Assembly (NCBI RefSeq): GCF_003515075.1
Contig: NZ_QWLV01000010.1
Span: 1-64,000 of the forward strand
DNA from: Sphingomonas gilva
GTDB taxonomy: Bacteria > Pseudomonadota > Alphaproteobacteria > Sphingomonadales > Sphingomonadaceae
DNA length: 64,000 nt
Direction of reading: 5' to 3'
Under the pieces are notes generated by a model that was not told where the DNA came from, did no database searches, and was given only the letters and a program-made list of their open reading frames with translations. Made by a program: the position numbers and the translations under genes. How positions within the stretch are numbered: the stretch's first letter is position 1; the number at the start of each line of letters is the position of its first letter. Shown here one piece after another: positions 1 through 8,556 of the stretch.

Positions 1-123
1 AAGCTCGTCCGCCGCTACAACAATACACCCCGCAAATGCCTCGGCTTCCAAACCCCAGCCGAAGCCTTCCTCCAACCGTTGCACTTCAAATGTGAATCCA
101 CACCCGGAACAAGTCCGGGGTGA
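1..123 (+). CDS. IS30-family transposase, C-terminal end only (cut by window edge)
   Basis: The reading frame open from base 1 encodes 40 residues ending in a TGA at 121-123. It contains RRYNNTPRKCLGFQTPAEAF and then LHFKCES, the characteristic end of the DDE integrase domain of IS30-type transposases. The catalytic part lies left of the window, so intactness cannot be judged. The last residues (STPGTSPG) are encoded by a REP-like palindrome (103-125) that also occurs elsewhere in the window, so the original 3' end of the element may be altered. Confidence 0.75.
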   Translation, partial: KLVRRYNNTPRKCLGFQTPAEAFLQPLHFKCESTPGTSPG

Positions 124-125
124 CG
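103..125. repeat. REP-like palindrome (half unit, GGAACAAGTCC type)
   Basis: CCCGGAACAAGTCCGGGG followed by TGACG forms a short hairpin. The same string recurs near 12.07 kb, at 12.47 kb and at 61.7 kb. Here only one arm is seen and it overlaps the end of the IS30 transposase frame. Confidence 0.7.
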
Positions 126-161
126 GGTGAGGCGGGTATTCAGATCACAAGCGGCCCTAGC

Positions 162-851
162 CTAAGCGGCGTCGTGGAAGATGATGCCGAGGGTGTGGCG
201 TCGGCCTGAGCGCACGGTGCTGACGCCGTGGCGGTGCTTGACTCGGTAATGGCCGCGCGTGCCGCGTACCGGGCGCTCATTGACCGCGAATATCACTGCG
301 TCGCCCTGGCCGAGCGGCACCACCTCCGCGCGCGACTGCATGCGCGGGCGCTGTTCGGTCAGGACGAAATCGCCGCCGTCGAAATCCTCGCCCGGCCGGG
401 ATAGGAGCACCGCGACCTGTAGCGGGAAGACGTGATCGCCGTAGAGGTCCTGGTGCAGGCAGTTGTAGTCGCCCGCGCCGTATTGCAGCAGCAGCGGCGT
501 CGGGCGGGTCTGTCCGGCGGCATGGCAGCGGTCCAGGAAGGCGGCGTGATCGGTCGGGAAACGGTCGTCGCGTCCCATGCGTTCATGCCAGGCGTTGGCG
601 ATGGGGGCGAGGTGCGGGTAGATCGCGGTGCGCAAGCGCTCGACGAGCGGCGGCAGCGGATAGGCGAAATAGCGATACTCTCCGCGACCGAAGCCGTGGC
701 GGGCCATCACTACCCGGCTGCGGAAGCCCCGGTCCTCGTCATAGCGGGCGGCGATCGCGTCGCACGCCGCCGGGGCGAGCAACGCTGGCAGCAGCGCATG
801 GCCGCGTGTGTCCAGTTCACCGGCCACCTCCATCCAGTTGATCTTGTTCAT
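162..851 (-). CDS. 2OG-Fe(II) dioxygenase (prolyl-hydroxylase-like)
   Basis: A 229-residue protein with a double-stranded beta-helix dioxygenase signature. The iron triad is H133-x-D135 (in LHQDLYGDHVFPLQ) and H208 (in KHRHGVS). Nearby basic residues at 217-218 are candidates to bind the 2-oxoglutarate carboxylate. Family members hydroxylate proline or other side chains using O2 and 2-oxoglutarate; the substrate here is unknown. I chose the ATG at 851 (MNKINWMEV); the frame stays open upstream to 956, but those residues are basic and low-complexity. It is a lone gene between the IS30 remnant and tRNA-Pro. Confidence 0.8.
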   Translation of the reverse strand: MNKINWMEVAGELDTRGHALLPALLAPAACDAIAARYDEDRGFRSRVVMARHGFGRGEYRYFAYPLPPLVERLRTAIYPHLAPIANAWHERMGRDDRFPTDHAAFLDRCHAAGQTRPTPLLLQYGAGDYNCLHQDLYGDHVFPLQVAVLLSRPGEDFDGGDFVLTEQRPRMQSRAEVVPLGQGDAVIFAVNERPVRGTRGHYRVKHRHGVSTVRSGRRHTLGIIFHDAA

Positions 852-975
852 ACCCATCTTGGGCGTGAGGTAGGAGCGAGCGGCGCGCATTGCGCTCCGG
901 CGCTTGCGCTCAAAACAGGAAAGGGCGCCGCGACCCTGTGGTCCGGCGCCCTTCATGTGCCGCGGCGGCGCGCCC

Positions 976-1052
976 TGGTCGGGGAAAGAGGATTCGAACC
1001 TCCGGCCCCTGCCTCCCGAAGGCAGTGCTCTACCAGGCTGAGCTATTCCCCG
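976..1052 (-). tRNA. tRNA-Pro (anticodon CGG)
   Basis: Read on the minus strand, this is a 77-nt cloverleaf. The acceptor arm CGGGGAA pairs with TTCCCCG, followed by discriminator A and an encoded CCA. The D-arm is AGCTCAGCCTGGTAGAGC. The anticodon stem CTGCC/GGCAG encloses the loop TTCGGGA, giving anticodon CGG, and a normal GGTTCGAATCC T-arm follows. It decodes CCG, a very common codon in this GC-rich genome. Confidence 0.96.
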
Positions 1053-1121
1053 ATTCCGGGGCGCGCATCCGCGTGCAGGCGGCGGCTTATATCAGCGAAA
1101 TCTCCACGTTCAAGCCCGGCG

Positions 1122-2420
1122 TCAGCCGTTTCGCGCGGCCATCATCTCGGCGACGCCGACGAACTTTTCGCGCGGGGAACCGTCGCGCGCGCGGGCGATT
1201 TCGGCCGCCTCGATCTTCTGCCAGTCGCGGAAGGTGACGATGTCGACGCCGCGCTTCGCCAGCAGCGCATCAAGGCCGGCGCGACCCGCCTTGCCGTTGC
1301 CCTTGCCGATATCCTCGGCGATCAGATCGACGATGGCGAAGCCGTCCGGCCGGTTGGTGCCGATCGTGCCCGTCGGGCCGCGCCGCGCCCAGCCGACGGC
1401 GTAGAGCCCCGGCAGCACGCGTCCGTCATTGTTGGCGAAGCGGCCGCGGCCATGTTCGTAAGGAACCCCCTCGATCGGCGGCGTGGTGTAGCCGATGCAG
1501 CTCACCACCAGCCCGGCGGGGACGGCATAGGTCTCGCCCGTGCCGATCGAGCGGAGCTGATCGTCGAGCCGGGTGCGCTCCACGACCACCCGCTCGGCCT
1601 TGCCGTCGCCCTCGATCGCGACGGGTGCGGCGAAGAAGTCGAAATCGATCGTCACCTGCTTCGCCACCGGATTGGCGGCGAAATCGCGCAGATGGGTGAC
1701 CGATTTGCGCATGCCCGGCTCGAGCAGCGCATCCGCGCCTTCTTCCGGCAGGTCGATCGGATCGACCCGCGGCGAGGCGCGCTCCAGGTGGCCGAGCTCG
1801 CCCAGTTCCTTGGGCGTCATCGCGATCTGGTGCGGCCCGCGGCGGCCAAGGATGGTGATGTGGCGGATCGACGATTGCGCCAGGGCCTCCAGCGCGTGGG
1901 CGACGATGTCCGATCCCGTGAACTCGCCCGGCGTCTTGGCGAGGATGCGCGCGACGTCGAGCGCGACATTGCCGTTGCCGATGATCACCGCGCTGGTGAC
2001 GTCGAGCGGTGGGGCGAGATCAGTGAATTCGGGGTGCCCGTTGTACCAGCCGACGAACGCCGCCGATCCGAGCACGCCGGCCAGGTCAGCGCCGGGAATG
2101 TCCAGCTTGCGGTCGTTGGGCGCGCCGGTCGCCAGGACGACGGCGTCGTACAGCTCGATCAGCTCGGCGATCGACACGTCGCCGCCGACCGAGACATTGC
2201 CGACGAAACGGACATTGTCGCTGAGCGCGACGCCCTCGTAGCGGCGCGACACGCCCTTGATCGACTGGTGATCGGGCGCGACGCCGAAACGGATCAGGCC
2301 GTAGGGCACGGGCAGGCGATCGATCATGTCGACGCGGACATCGTCGCCGAACGCCTTCTGGCACGCCTCCGCCGTGTAATAGCCCGCCGGGCCCGATCCG
2401 ATCACGGCGACGTGCAGCAT
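1122..2420 (-). CDS. Ferredoxin-NADP+ reductase, adrenodoxin reductase type
   Basis: A 432-residue flavoprotein. The N-terminal FAD motif is VIGSGPAGYYTAE (residues 5-17). The NADP-binding motif is IIGNGNVALDVARIL, and near the C-terminus is GWARRGPTGTIGTNRPDG, typical of FprA/adrenodoxin reductase proteins. It moves electrons between NADPH and a ferredoxin or similar small iron-sulfur carrier in the cytoplasm. The ATG at 2420 (MLHVAVIGSG) places the Rossmann motif at the very N-terminus as in relatives; the open frame upstream to 2570 is arginine- and serine-rich and not homologous. No ferredoxin gene lies next to it. Confidence 0.87.
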   Translation of the reverse strand: MLHVAVIGSGPAGYYTAEACQKAFGDDVRVDMIDRLPVPYGLIRFGVAPDHQSIKGVSRRYEGVALSDNVRFVGNVSVGGDVSIAELIELYDAVVLATGAPNDRKLDIPGADLAGVLGSAAFVGWYNGHPEFTDLAPPLDVTSAVIIGNGNVALDVARILAKTPGEFTGSDIVAHALEALAQSSIRHITILGRRGPHQIAMTPKELGELGHLERASPRVDPIDLPEEGADALLEPGMRKSVTHLRDFAANPVAKQVTIDFDFFAAPVAIEGDGKAERVVVERTRLDDQLRSIGTGETYAVPAGLVVSCIGYTTPPIEGVPYEHGRGRFANNDGRVLPGLYAVGWARRGPTGTIGTNRPDGFAIVDLIAEDIGKGNGKAGRAGLDALLAKRGVDIVTFRDWQKIEAAEIARARDGSPREKFVGVAEMMAARNG

Positions 2421-2493
2421 ATCCGCGCTCTCCCAACGCCTTGTTGTCGAACGCGATGCTAGCGGGGAAAGCGGGGAGGGCAAGCGCGGCGGA

Positions 2494-3438
2494 TCAGGGC
2501 GCGATGGCGAGGCCGTCTCCATTCTTGCCGACGGGGATGCGGCGGAGCACCTTGCCGGAGGCGAGATCAATCTCCGCCACCTGATCGCGGCCGGTCTCGG
2601 CGGCGTAGAGGCGCTTGTTGTCGGGCGAGAAGAGCAGGGTGACCTGACCCGCCTCCTGTTCGCCGCTGACCGGGATCGTGCGCGACACCTTCAAGGTTGC
2701 GGGATCGATCAGGCTGACGCTGCCCGCGGCGATGTTGCTGGTTGCGATCCATTTGCCGTCGGGGCTCGCAAGAACGCGGATGGCGACGGGTGGAATCGCG
2801 ACCTCGGCGAGGCGTTCGTAGCTGCTGGCGTCGAACGCCTGGACGCGCGGGGCGTCGAGGTCGCCGACCCAGAGCTGCTTGCCGTCGGGCGTGACCGCGA
2901 TTCCTTCGGGCTTGCCGCCGGTAGCGATGTCGCGGAGCTTCCTGCCCGCGGCCAGATCGATCACGCTGACCGTGCCCGACCCGATGTTGGCGACGAAGGC
3001 GTGGCCGGCATCGGGGGTGATCGCGACCATGTGCGATCCCTGCTGATCGGTCCTGATGCCCGTCACCTGGCCGTCCGGCGCGACGACGGCGATCGACTGG
3101 CTGGCTTCGGCGGTCGCGACCAGCCGGCCGTCGGCGAGCCAGAGCAGGCCGTGCGGGCGCTGGTTGGGGGCGAGGTCGATCGTGCGCAGCTTCTTCGCGC
3201 TGGCCACGTCGAACACGTCGATGGTGGTGCCGCCGTACGCCACCACCGCGGCCTGCTTGCCGTCGGGCGAGACGGCGATCTCGTGCGGCATGTCGCCGGT
3301 GGCGACGCGGGCGCGTTCCTTCGCGGTCTGGAGATCGATGAAGCTGACGGTATCCTCCCCCTTGTTGCCGACGATCAGCGTTTGCGCGAGCGTGGGCGCG
3401 GCGGAGAGGAGGGCGAGGGCGGCGAGGAGCGTGCGCAT
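2494..3438 (-). CDS. Secreted YncE-like beta-propeller protein
   Basis: A 314-residue protein with a cleavable signal peptide (MRTLLAALALLSAAPTLAQ). Repeated 40-45-residue blades follow, of the form V(I/F)DLA(S/T)xKxxxxIxxGxxPxGIAVTPDGK, as in YVTN/YncE-type seven-bladed propellers. Such proteins sit in the periplasm and bind partners or DNA, often in metal or stress contexts; no enzyme activity can be assigned. It is transcribed divergently from lepA, with 79 bp between the two genes holding both promoters. Confidence 0.82.
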   Translation of the reverse strand: MRTLLAALALLSAAPTLAQTLIVGNKGEDTVSFIDLQTAKERARVATGDMPHEIAVSPDGKQAAVVAYGGTTIDVFDVASAKKLRTIDLAPNQRPHGLLWLADGRLVATAEASQSIAVVAPDGQVTGIRTDQQGSHMVAITPDAGHAFVANIGSGTVSVIDLAAGRKLRDIATGGKPEGIAVTPDGKQLWVGDLDAPRVQAFDASSYERLAEVAIPPVAIRVLASPDGKWIATSNIAAGSVSLIDPATLKVSRTIPVSGEQEAGQVTLLFSPDNKRLYAAETGRDQVAEIDLASGKVLRRIPVGKNGDGLAIAP

Positions 3439-3517
3439 CTGAGGTCTCCGGACGGGTGGACGAGACTATTGCGCGGGACGGCTTTGGCAAGCGCGTGAAC
3501 GCTGCTAGGGGGCCGCA

Positions 3518-5320
3518 ATGACTCCGCTCGACCGCATCCGCAACTTCTCGATCATCGCGCACATCGACCATGGCAAGTCGACCCTGGCGGACCGGCTGAT
3601 CCAGCGCACGGGGGGCCTCTCCGACCGTGAGATGTCCGCACAAGTGCTTGATAACATGGACATCGAGAAGGAGCGGGGGATCACCATCAAGGCGCAGACG
3701 GTGCGGCTTGAGTGGAAGGGCCATGTCCTGAACCTGATGGACACGCCGGGCCATGTCGACTTCGCCTATGAGGTCAGCCGCTCCCTCGCCGCGTGCGAGG
3801 GCGCGCTGCTCGTCGTCGACGCGGCGCAGGGGGTGGAGGCGCAGACGCTGGCCAACGTCTATCAGTCGATCGAGCACGACCACGAAATCCTGCCCGTCAT
3901 CAACAAGATCGACCTGCCCGCCGCCGAGCCCGAGAAGGTCCGCGCCGAGATCGAGGACATCATCGGCCTCGACGCGTCCGAGGCGGTGCTGGCCAGCGCC
4001 AAGTCCGGCATCGGCATCGACGAGATCCTCGACCAGATCGTCGCCAAGATCCCGCCGCCAAAGGGCGACGCCGACGCGCCCTTGAAGGCGATGCTGGTCG
4101 ACAGCTGGTACGACCCCTATCTGGGCGTCGTCATCCTGGTCCGCGTGATCGACGGCAGCATCAAGAAGGGCCAGCAGATCAAGTTCTTGGCAGCAGGCAC
4201 CACCCATCTGGTCGACCGCGTCGGCGCCTTCCGCCCCAAGATCGAGCAGCTCGGCCAGCTCGGCCCCGGCGAGATCGGCTTCATCACCGCGCAGATCAAG
4301 GAGGTGGCGCAGACCGCGGTCGGCGACACCATCACCGACGCGAAGAAGCCCGCCGCGGCGCCGCTCCCCGGCTTCAAGGAGGTGCAGCCGGTGGTGTTCT
4401 GCGGGCTGTTCCCGGTCGACGCCAATGACTTCGAGAAACTGCGGGAGTCGATCGGCAAGCTGCGCCTGAACGACGCGTCGTTCAGCTACGAGATGGAGAC
4501 GAGCGCGGCGCTGGGCTTCGGCTTCCGCTGCGGCTTCCTGGGCCTGCTCCACCTGGAGATCATCCAGGAACGGCTGATGCGCGAATATGATCTGGACCTG
4601 ATCACCACCGCGCCCAGCGTCGTCTATCGCATCCACCTGAGCCATTCGAAGACCGAAGACGCGAAGGTGATCGAGCTGCACAACCCGGCCGACATGCCCG
4701 ATCCCAACCGCATCGAGGAGATCGAGGAGCCGTGGATCGAGGCGACGATCTACGTGCCCGACGAATATCTCGGCTCGATCCTGAAGCTGTGCCAGGACCG
4801 GCGCGGCATCCAGAAGGACCTGACCTATGTCGGCGGGCGCGCGCAGCTGCGCTACGAATTGCCGCTGAACGAGGTGGTGTTCGATTTCTACGACCGGCTG
4901 AAGAGCATCAGCCGCGGCTACGCCAGCTTCGACTATCACCAGATCGGCCACCGGCCGGGCGACCTCGTCAAGATGAACATCCTGGTCAACAACGAGGCGG
5001 TCGACGCCTTGAGCATGATCGTCCACCGCGGCACGGCGGAGGCGCGCGGCCGCGGCATGTGCGAGCGGCTGAAGGACCTGATCCCCAGGCACCTGTTCAA
5101 GATCCCGATCCAGGCGGCGATCGGCGGCAAGGTGATCGCCCGCGAGACGATCGCGGCGCTGAGGAAGGACGTGACGGCGAAATGCTATGGCGGCGACGCG
5201 AGCCGCAAGAGGAAGCTGCTGGACAAGCAGAAAGAGGGCAAGAAGCGGATGCGGGAATATGGGTCCGTTAGCATTCCGCAGGAGGCGTTCATCGCTGCGC
5301 TACGCATGGGTGAGGAATAG
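3518..5320 (+). CDS. lepA: Elongation factor 4 (LepA)
   Basis: A 600-residue translational GTPase of the usual LepA length. The G1 motif is [10 protein letters not shown] (residues 14-23), with DTPGHVDF and NKID following. The C-terminal domain includes [23 protein letters not shown] and [14 protein letters not shown], which are specific to EF4. It acts on stalled ribosomes and promotes back-translocation or late initiation steps. The ATG at 3518 gives a full N-terminus. The last codons ([13 protein letters not shown]) are duplicated in diverged form just downstream at 5390-5422. Confidence 0.97.
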   Translation: MTPLDRIRNFSIIAHIDHGKSTLADRLIQRTGGLSDREMSAQVLDNMDIEKERGITIKAQTVRLEWKGHVLNLMDTPGHVDFAYEVSRSLAACEGALLVVDAAQGVEAQTLANVYQSIEHDHEILPVINKIDLPAAEPEKVRAEIEDIIGLDASEAVLASAKSGIGIDEILDQIVAKIPPPKGDADAPLKAMLVDSWYDPYLGVVILVRVIDGSIKKGQQIKFLAAGTTHLVDRVGAFRPKIEQLGQLGPGEIGFITAQIKEVAQTAVGDTITDAKKPAAAPLPGFKEVQPVVFCGLFPVDANDFEKLRESIGKLRLNDASFSYEMETSAALGFGFRCGFLGLLHLEIIQERLMREYDLDLITTAPSVVYRIHLSHSKTEDAKVIELHNPADMPDPNRIEEIEEPWIEATIYVPDEYLGSILKLCQDRRGIQKDLTYVGGRAQLRYELPLNEVVFDFYDRLKSISRGYASFDYHQIGHRPGDLVKMNILVNNEAVDALSMIVHRGTAEARGRGMCERLKDLIPRHLFKIPIQAAIGGKVIARETIAALRKDVTAKCYGGDASRKRKLLDKQKEGKKRMREYGSVSIPQEAFIAALRMGEE

Positions 5321-5692
5321 AGCCGGATCGCGTGGGCGATCGCTTTCGAAAGCGCCCCGCGCTTTCGAACAAGACGCAATCACCTCCTGCAGGAGGCCTT
5401 TATTGCGGCGTTGAGGATGGGGATGATGCCCGAGGCTAACGAGCGGATCGCACGCGATCCGGGAGTTAGACGAGGACCAGCATCATCCCGGCCGACGGCC
5501 GGCTGATCCCGCCGTCAGCCGAGCCGTTCGACGACGCGGCTTCGCCGCGGTGGGGGTTTGATCGAAAGGTCCGGTGCCCGCCAATCGGCAATCTGATCAT
5601 GCTGTCGCTCGTTGTGAATTTCATCGAGTTCTTCACAATGACAAAATCCCGTCATGATTCGGGTACGTCGGTTAACCGGCAGCAGGAGAGGG
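5321..5692. other. Intergenic stretch with palindromes and a lepA 3'-end relic
   Basis: A 372-bp gap with no complete gene. It begins with a palindromic stretch (CGCTTTCGAAAGCG at 5341-5354, echoed at 5361-5369). The lepA-like codons at 5390-5422 follow, and then GC-rich inverted repeats (GGCCGACGGCC region, about 5492-5555). The last 100 bp before the next gene are AT-richer and carry its ribosome binding site (AGGAGAGGG ending just before 5693). It looks like a junction between core chromosome and inserted DNA. Confidence 0.6.
5390..5422 (+). pseudogene. Relic of a second lepA 3' end
   Basis: Eleven codons read [11 protein letters not shown], exactly the same residues as lepA codons at 5279-5311. 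Nine of the 33 bases differ, and every difference is synonymous. The homology is therefore at coding level, not a recent copy of the resident gene. The flanking sequence shows no further LepA similarity. It may be the 3' end of a foreign lepA left by integration or by allele replacement. Confidence 0.65.
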
Positions 5693-7885
5693 ATGATTCG
5701 GCTCGAGACATCACGCACCGAGCAGGAGGTCTTTGACGACCTGGAACATCTGTGCTCGTCGCCGGGCTATATTCATGTCCTAGCCTTGCAGTCGTTTCGC
5801 GACAACCTTGTCATCCATTCTGGTGAGTTGACGAGTGAGGCGCTTGCCGCCTCCTATGCGCCTCAGCGGACTATTCGCACCGAGTTTTCGACTTTGCTTG
5901 GCCTGATGCTCAAGCACCCTATCGACTTTGAGCTGCCAACGCCTGACAAAATCCTTCGCCTAATCGATCGCACCGGTAAGTTATTAGAAGAGCTGCACGC
6001 GTGCTTCAACCAGCCGATGATGGCCGCGATCAAACAAGCTTTCGAGGAAGTTCAGGCGGGGCGGTCGGTTGAGGAGGCAAGTCCCTTCCTACGAGGTGAC
6101 GTGCTTCGCGAGCCGATCTTCTATGGTGGGGAATCTGCCTATAGCTTTCAGTACCGCGACTTTGCGGTCGACCGTTATACGCCGGACGATGACTGGCTGT
6201 TCGCCAACAAGGGATTCCACGCCTCGGATGGCCGAGCGGTCGCCGAAGCGCTGAGCACGCTACCGAATAAAAAGTTACTGCCGATGTTCGACCAGATTCT
6301 TGGCGCCGATCAAACCACGCTGAACTTTCTCCCCGGCTTCACCTTTTCACTCCAGGAGATCGCCGCTGCTGCGGCCGTGCCGGTCGAGATCGCAGTTGCG
6401 GTGCTCGACGCGTTTACCGCGCCGGAGGCACCGACCAATGCTGATTTCAGGACAATCGGTGACTTCAATGTGGCCAATGCTTGTCCGATCCTCCGAACTC
6501 CATCGGGCGACTACGTCTCGCTTCAGGCCTATGGGGTCGTTGAAGCGCTCTATGAATCCCCTTATTATTGGATGGCCTCCGACCAAGCGTACCGTAACGC
6601 CGCCTTCCAGCATCGAGGAGCCTTTACCGAGGCGCTTGTTGCGAAGCGACTCGCGGCGGTATTCGGTGAAGGAAATGTTCATCGCAGCGTGAATGTGTTG
6701 CGCAAGGGCGGCCGCGTCAGCGAAATCGATGTGCTGGTTCTGTTTGCCGACCGCGCCGTTGTGGTCCAGTGCAAGTCGAAGAAACTCACGCTAGAGGCAC
6801 GAAAGGGGAACGATCTTCAACTGCGGGGCGACTTCAAGAAGGCTGTACAGGACGCTTACGACCAAGCGCATCTATGTGCGAAGTCGCTGAGTGATCAGAC
6901 GCTCAGCTTCGTTCGGGCAGATGGCGTAGTTTTGGAAGTCCCAGCGTTGCGCGAGATTTATCCCGTGTGCGTCGTGTCAGACCATTATCCCGCGCTGGGG
7001 GCACAGGCCCGCCAATTCCTTACATTTGAGACCGATGCAGTGATCCAGGCACCGCTGATCGGAGATGTGTTTCTGATCGATGTGCTTGCGGAGATGTTGT
7101 CAACTCCGTTGCGTTTGCTGAGTTATGTAAACCGCCGGGTGAGCTATGGCGATCGCATCAACACCATCAATGAGTTGACGATCCTTGCCTACCATCTCAA
7201 GCAAAATCTCTGGCTCGATGAGGAAATGAATCTCGTCACCATTGCCGACGATTTCAGCATCTCGCTCGATACCGCGATGACCGTTCGCCGAACGGGCATT
7301 GCGGGAGAGCATACTCCTACCGGCATCCTGACTCATATGGAGGACACGCTAGTTGGGCGGCTACTAGCAAGCATCGAAAACCGGCCTGACCCGACACTGG
7401 TTGATCTTGGCTTCTTGCTGCTGTCGTTGAGCGGCGAGACACTAGACGATCTCAATCGCGGATTGCGGCAGATTGCCGAGCAGACTCGTGGGGACGGGAA
7501 GAGCCATGACCTCACCCTAGGTTTCGATGACAGTCAAAGCGGTCTAACTATCCATTGCGGGTCGCTGCCCAATGTGATCGCCACCGAACGGCTGGCAGAT
7601 CACTGCCGCCGCCGAAAGTATGTGCATCATGCCGACAGTTGGTTCGGCCTAATGGTTCGGGCTGACGATGGACTGCCGAAATTCGGAATCCATCTGCGCT
7701 TTCCGTGGAAATACGACAATGCCCTTGAACGGGCCACTCAAGGTATGAGTCGAAATTCCGCAGCGCGACCTATCGCACCAAGGCCCACCGGATCGAAAGT
7801 CGGGCGCAACGAGGCCTGCCCGTGTGGCAGCGGAAAGAAGTTTAAAAGGTGCTGCCTTATAGGCTCTGCTTCTACTCAGAACTAA
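5693..7885 (+). CDS. SEC-C protein with putative PD-(D/E)XK nuclease core
   Basis: A 730-residue protein of unknown function. A central alpha/beta segment contains an upstream glutamate in the FTEALVAKRLAAVFG helix, then E344-I-D346 and Q359-C-K361-S-K-K. This spacing resembles the catalytic core of restriction-endonuclease-like folds. The C-terminus has a zinc-binding SEC-C motif, CPCGSGKKFKRCC (residues 709-721). The ATG at 5693 is chosen because AGGAGAGGG precedes it; a start at 5654 would lack a binding site. Base composition is visibly less GC-rich than lepA, consistent with horizontal acquisition. A single-gene defence or DNA-processing role is possible but unproven. Confidence 0.72.
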   Translation: MIRLETSRTEQEVFDDLEHLCSSPGYIHVLALQSFRDNLVIHSGELTSEALAASYAPQRTIRTEFSTLLGLMLKHPIDFELPTPDKILRLIDRTGKLLEELHACFNQPMMAAIKQAFEEVQAGRSVEEASPFLRGDVLREPIFYGGESAYSFQYRDFAVDRYTPDDDWLFANKGFHASDGRAVAEALSTLPNKKLLPMFDQILGADQTTLNFLPGFTFSLQEIAAAAAVPVEIAVAVLDAFTAPEAPTNADFRTIGDFNVANACPILRTPSGDYVSLQAYGVVEALYESPYYWMASDQAYRNAAFQHRGAFTEALVAKRLAAVFGEGNVHRSVNVLRKGGRVSEIDVLVLFADRAVVVQCKSKKLTLEARKGNDLQLRGDFKKAVQDAYDQAHLCAKSLSDQTLSFVRADGVVLEVPALREIYPVCVVSDHYPALGAQARQFLTFETDAVIQAPLIGDVFLIDVLAEMLSTPLRLLSYVNRRVSYGDRINTINELTILAYHLKQNLWLDEEMNLVTIADDFSISLDTAMTVRRTGIAGEHTPTGILTHMEDTLVGRLLASIENRPDPTLVDLGFLLLSLSGETLDDLNRGLRQIAEQTRGDGKSHDLTLGFDDSQSGLTIHCGSLPNVIATERLADHCRRRKYVHHADSWFGLMVRADDGLPKFGIHLRFPWKYDNALERATQGMSRNSAARPIAPRPTGSKVGRNEACPCGSGKKFKRCCLIGSASTQN

Positions 7886-7909
7886 CGGCAGCGTGAATAT
7901 GGGACGCCT

Positions 7910-8206
7910 CTAAGCCGCCACCCGCTCCACCCGGATATCCCCCTCATGCGCGCGCGCCTGCGCGAGATCGTGCGCGGCCTGCATGCGCAGCAGCGTGTCG
8001 GCGCGGAGGCCGAAGGCTTTTTCGAAGCGGATCGCCATTTCGGCGGAGAGGCCGGCATGGGCGTTGAGGAGATTGCTCATCGCCTGGCGGGTTACGCCGA
8101 GCTTGCCGGCAAGCTCCGTCACGCTGAGGCCGTGGGGGGCGACGATCTCGGTCTTCAGCCATGCGCCGGGGTGGACGGCGAAGCTGGGATGAAGCTTGAT
8201 GGCCAT
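7910..8206 (-). CDS. higA: HigA-type antitoxin (XRE family HTH)
   Basis: A 98-residue protein with the HigA/VapI layout: PGAWLKTEIVAPHGLSVTELAGKLGVTRQAMSNLLNAHAGLSAEMAIRFEKAFG, where the helix-turn-helix is near residues 28-48. Such proteins bind and neutralise a RelE-like HigB toxin and repress their own operon. The usual upstream higB is missing; only about 20 codons resembling its end remain (8206-8268). It is therefore an orphan antitoxin. A frameshifted paralogue lies at 12512-12766. Confidence 0.85.
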   Translation of the reverse strand: MAIKLHPSFAVHPGAWLKTEIVAPHGLSVTELAGKLGVTRQAMSNLLNAHAGLSAEMAIRFEKAFGLRADTLLRMQAAHDLAQARAHEGDIRVERVAA

Positions 8207-8268
8207 CAGTGATAATCCTCCAGGTCCATGTCCTCGACATGCGAGGCGGCGTTGACGTGAGAGAACAA
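8206..8268 (-). pseudogene. Remnant of a HigB-type toxin C-terminus
   Basis: In the frame whose TGA overlaps the higA ATG, the last residues read ...HVNAASHVEDMDLEDYH-stop. They resemble the ending of HigB/RelE-like toxins (typically an aspartate-rich strand ending in DYH). An in-frame TAG stops the similarity after 20 codons. The stop/start overlap with higA supports this being the decayed toxin partner. The match is short, so confidence is limited. Confidence 0.42.
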
Positions 8269-8552
8269 CTACTGGTTTCTTGATCGTAGGATAAACACAA
8301 AGCCCGGAGAAGAAGGGCGGTGCTTCGATACGCGCCTGCGGCGCTACTCAGCATGAGCGGGCTGGGGTTGGGTGTCGCTTTGGCGCGCGGGGGCGCCGCG
8401 GCAAAGCCGCCCTTCGACTGCCTGCCAAGGCAGGCGCTCAGGACAGGCTGACCTGGGCAAAGCCCAGGTCGTCGAACGACACGGCCGGTTCTCCGGCCGG
8501 TCGTCGGCCGCGCTTGCCGCCGGCGCTCGCGCCGGTGCTGCGTTGGCTGCGC
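8269..8552. other. Intergenic stretch dominated by palindromic repeats
   Basis: No coding signal. From 8393 onward it is a chain of palindromes: GCCGCGGCAAAGCCGC, CTGCCTGCCAAGGCAGGC, ACCTGGGCAAAGCCCAGGT, GGCCGGTTCTCCGGCC and GGCGCTCGCGCC. The right end joins the stop codon of the next gene. See the repeat entry for the shared parts. Confidence 0.65.
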
Positions 8553-8556
8553 CTAC
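8393..8556. repeat. Palindrome-rich repeat unit, copy 1 (ends in a gene's stop codon)
   Basis: The left end, GCGCCGCGGCAAAGCCGC (8393-8410), is identical to 9666-9683. The right end, GCTGCGTTGGCTGCGCCTAC (8537-8556), differs by one base from 9740-9759. On the minus strand the right end contains the TAG stop codon of the gene starting at 9599. The two copies differ in the palindromes between these ends. The segment CTTCGACTG...GCTCAGGACAGG (8412-8447) is a longer form of the element found in nuoG. Confidence 0.7.

Noticed and set aside
432..2462. 676-codon plus-strand ORF
   Set aside because: It lies antisense to the dioxygenase, tRNA-Pro and ferredoxin reductase genes, has no recognisable domain and reflects the high-GC absence of stops.
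2567..5092. 841-codon minus-strand ORF over the YncE gene and lepA
   Set aside because: Shadow of two strongly supported genes; composition is that of an antisense frame.
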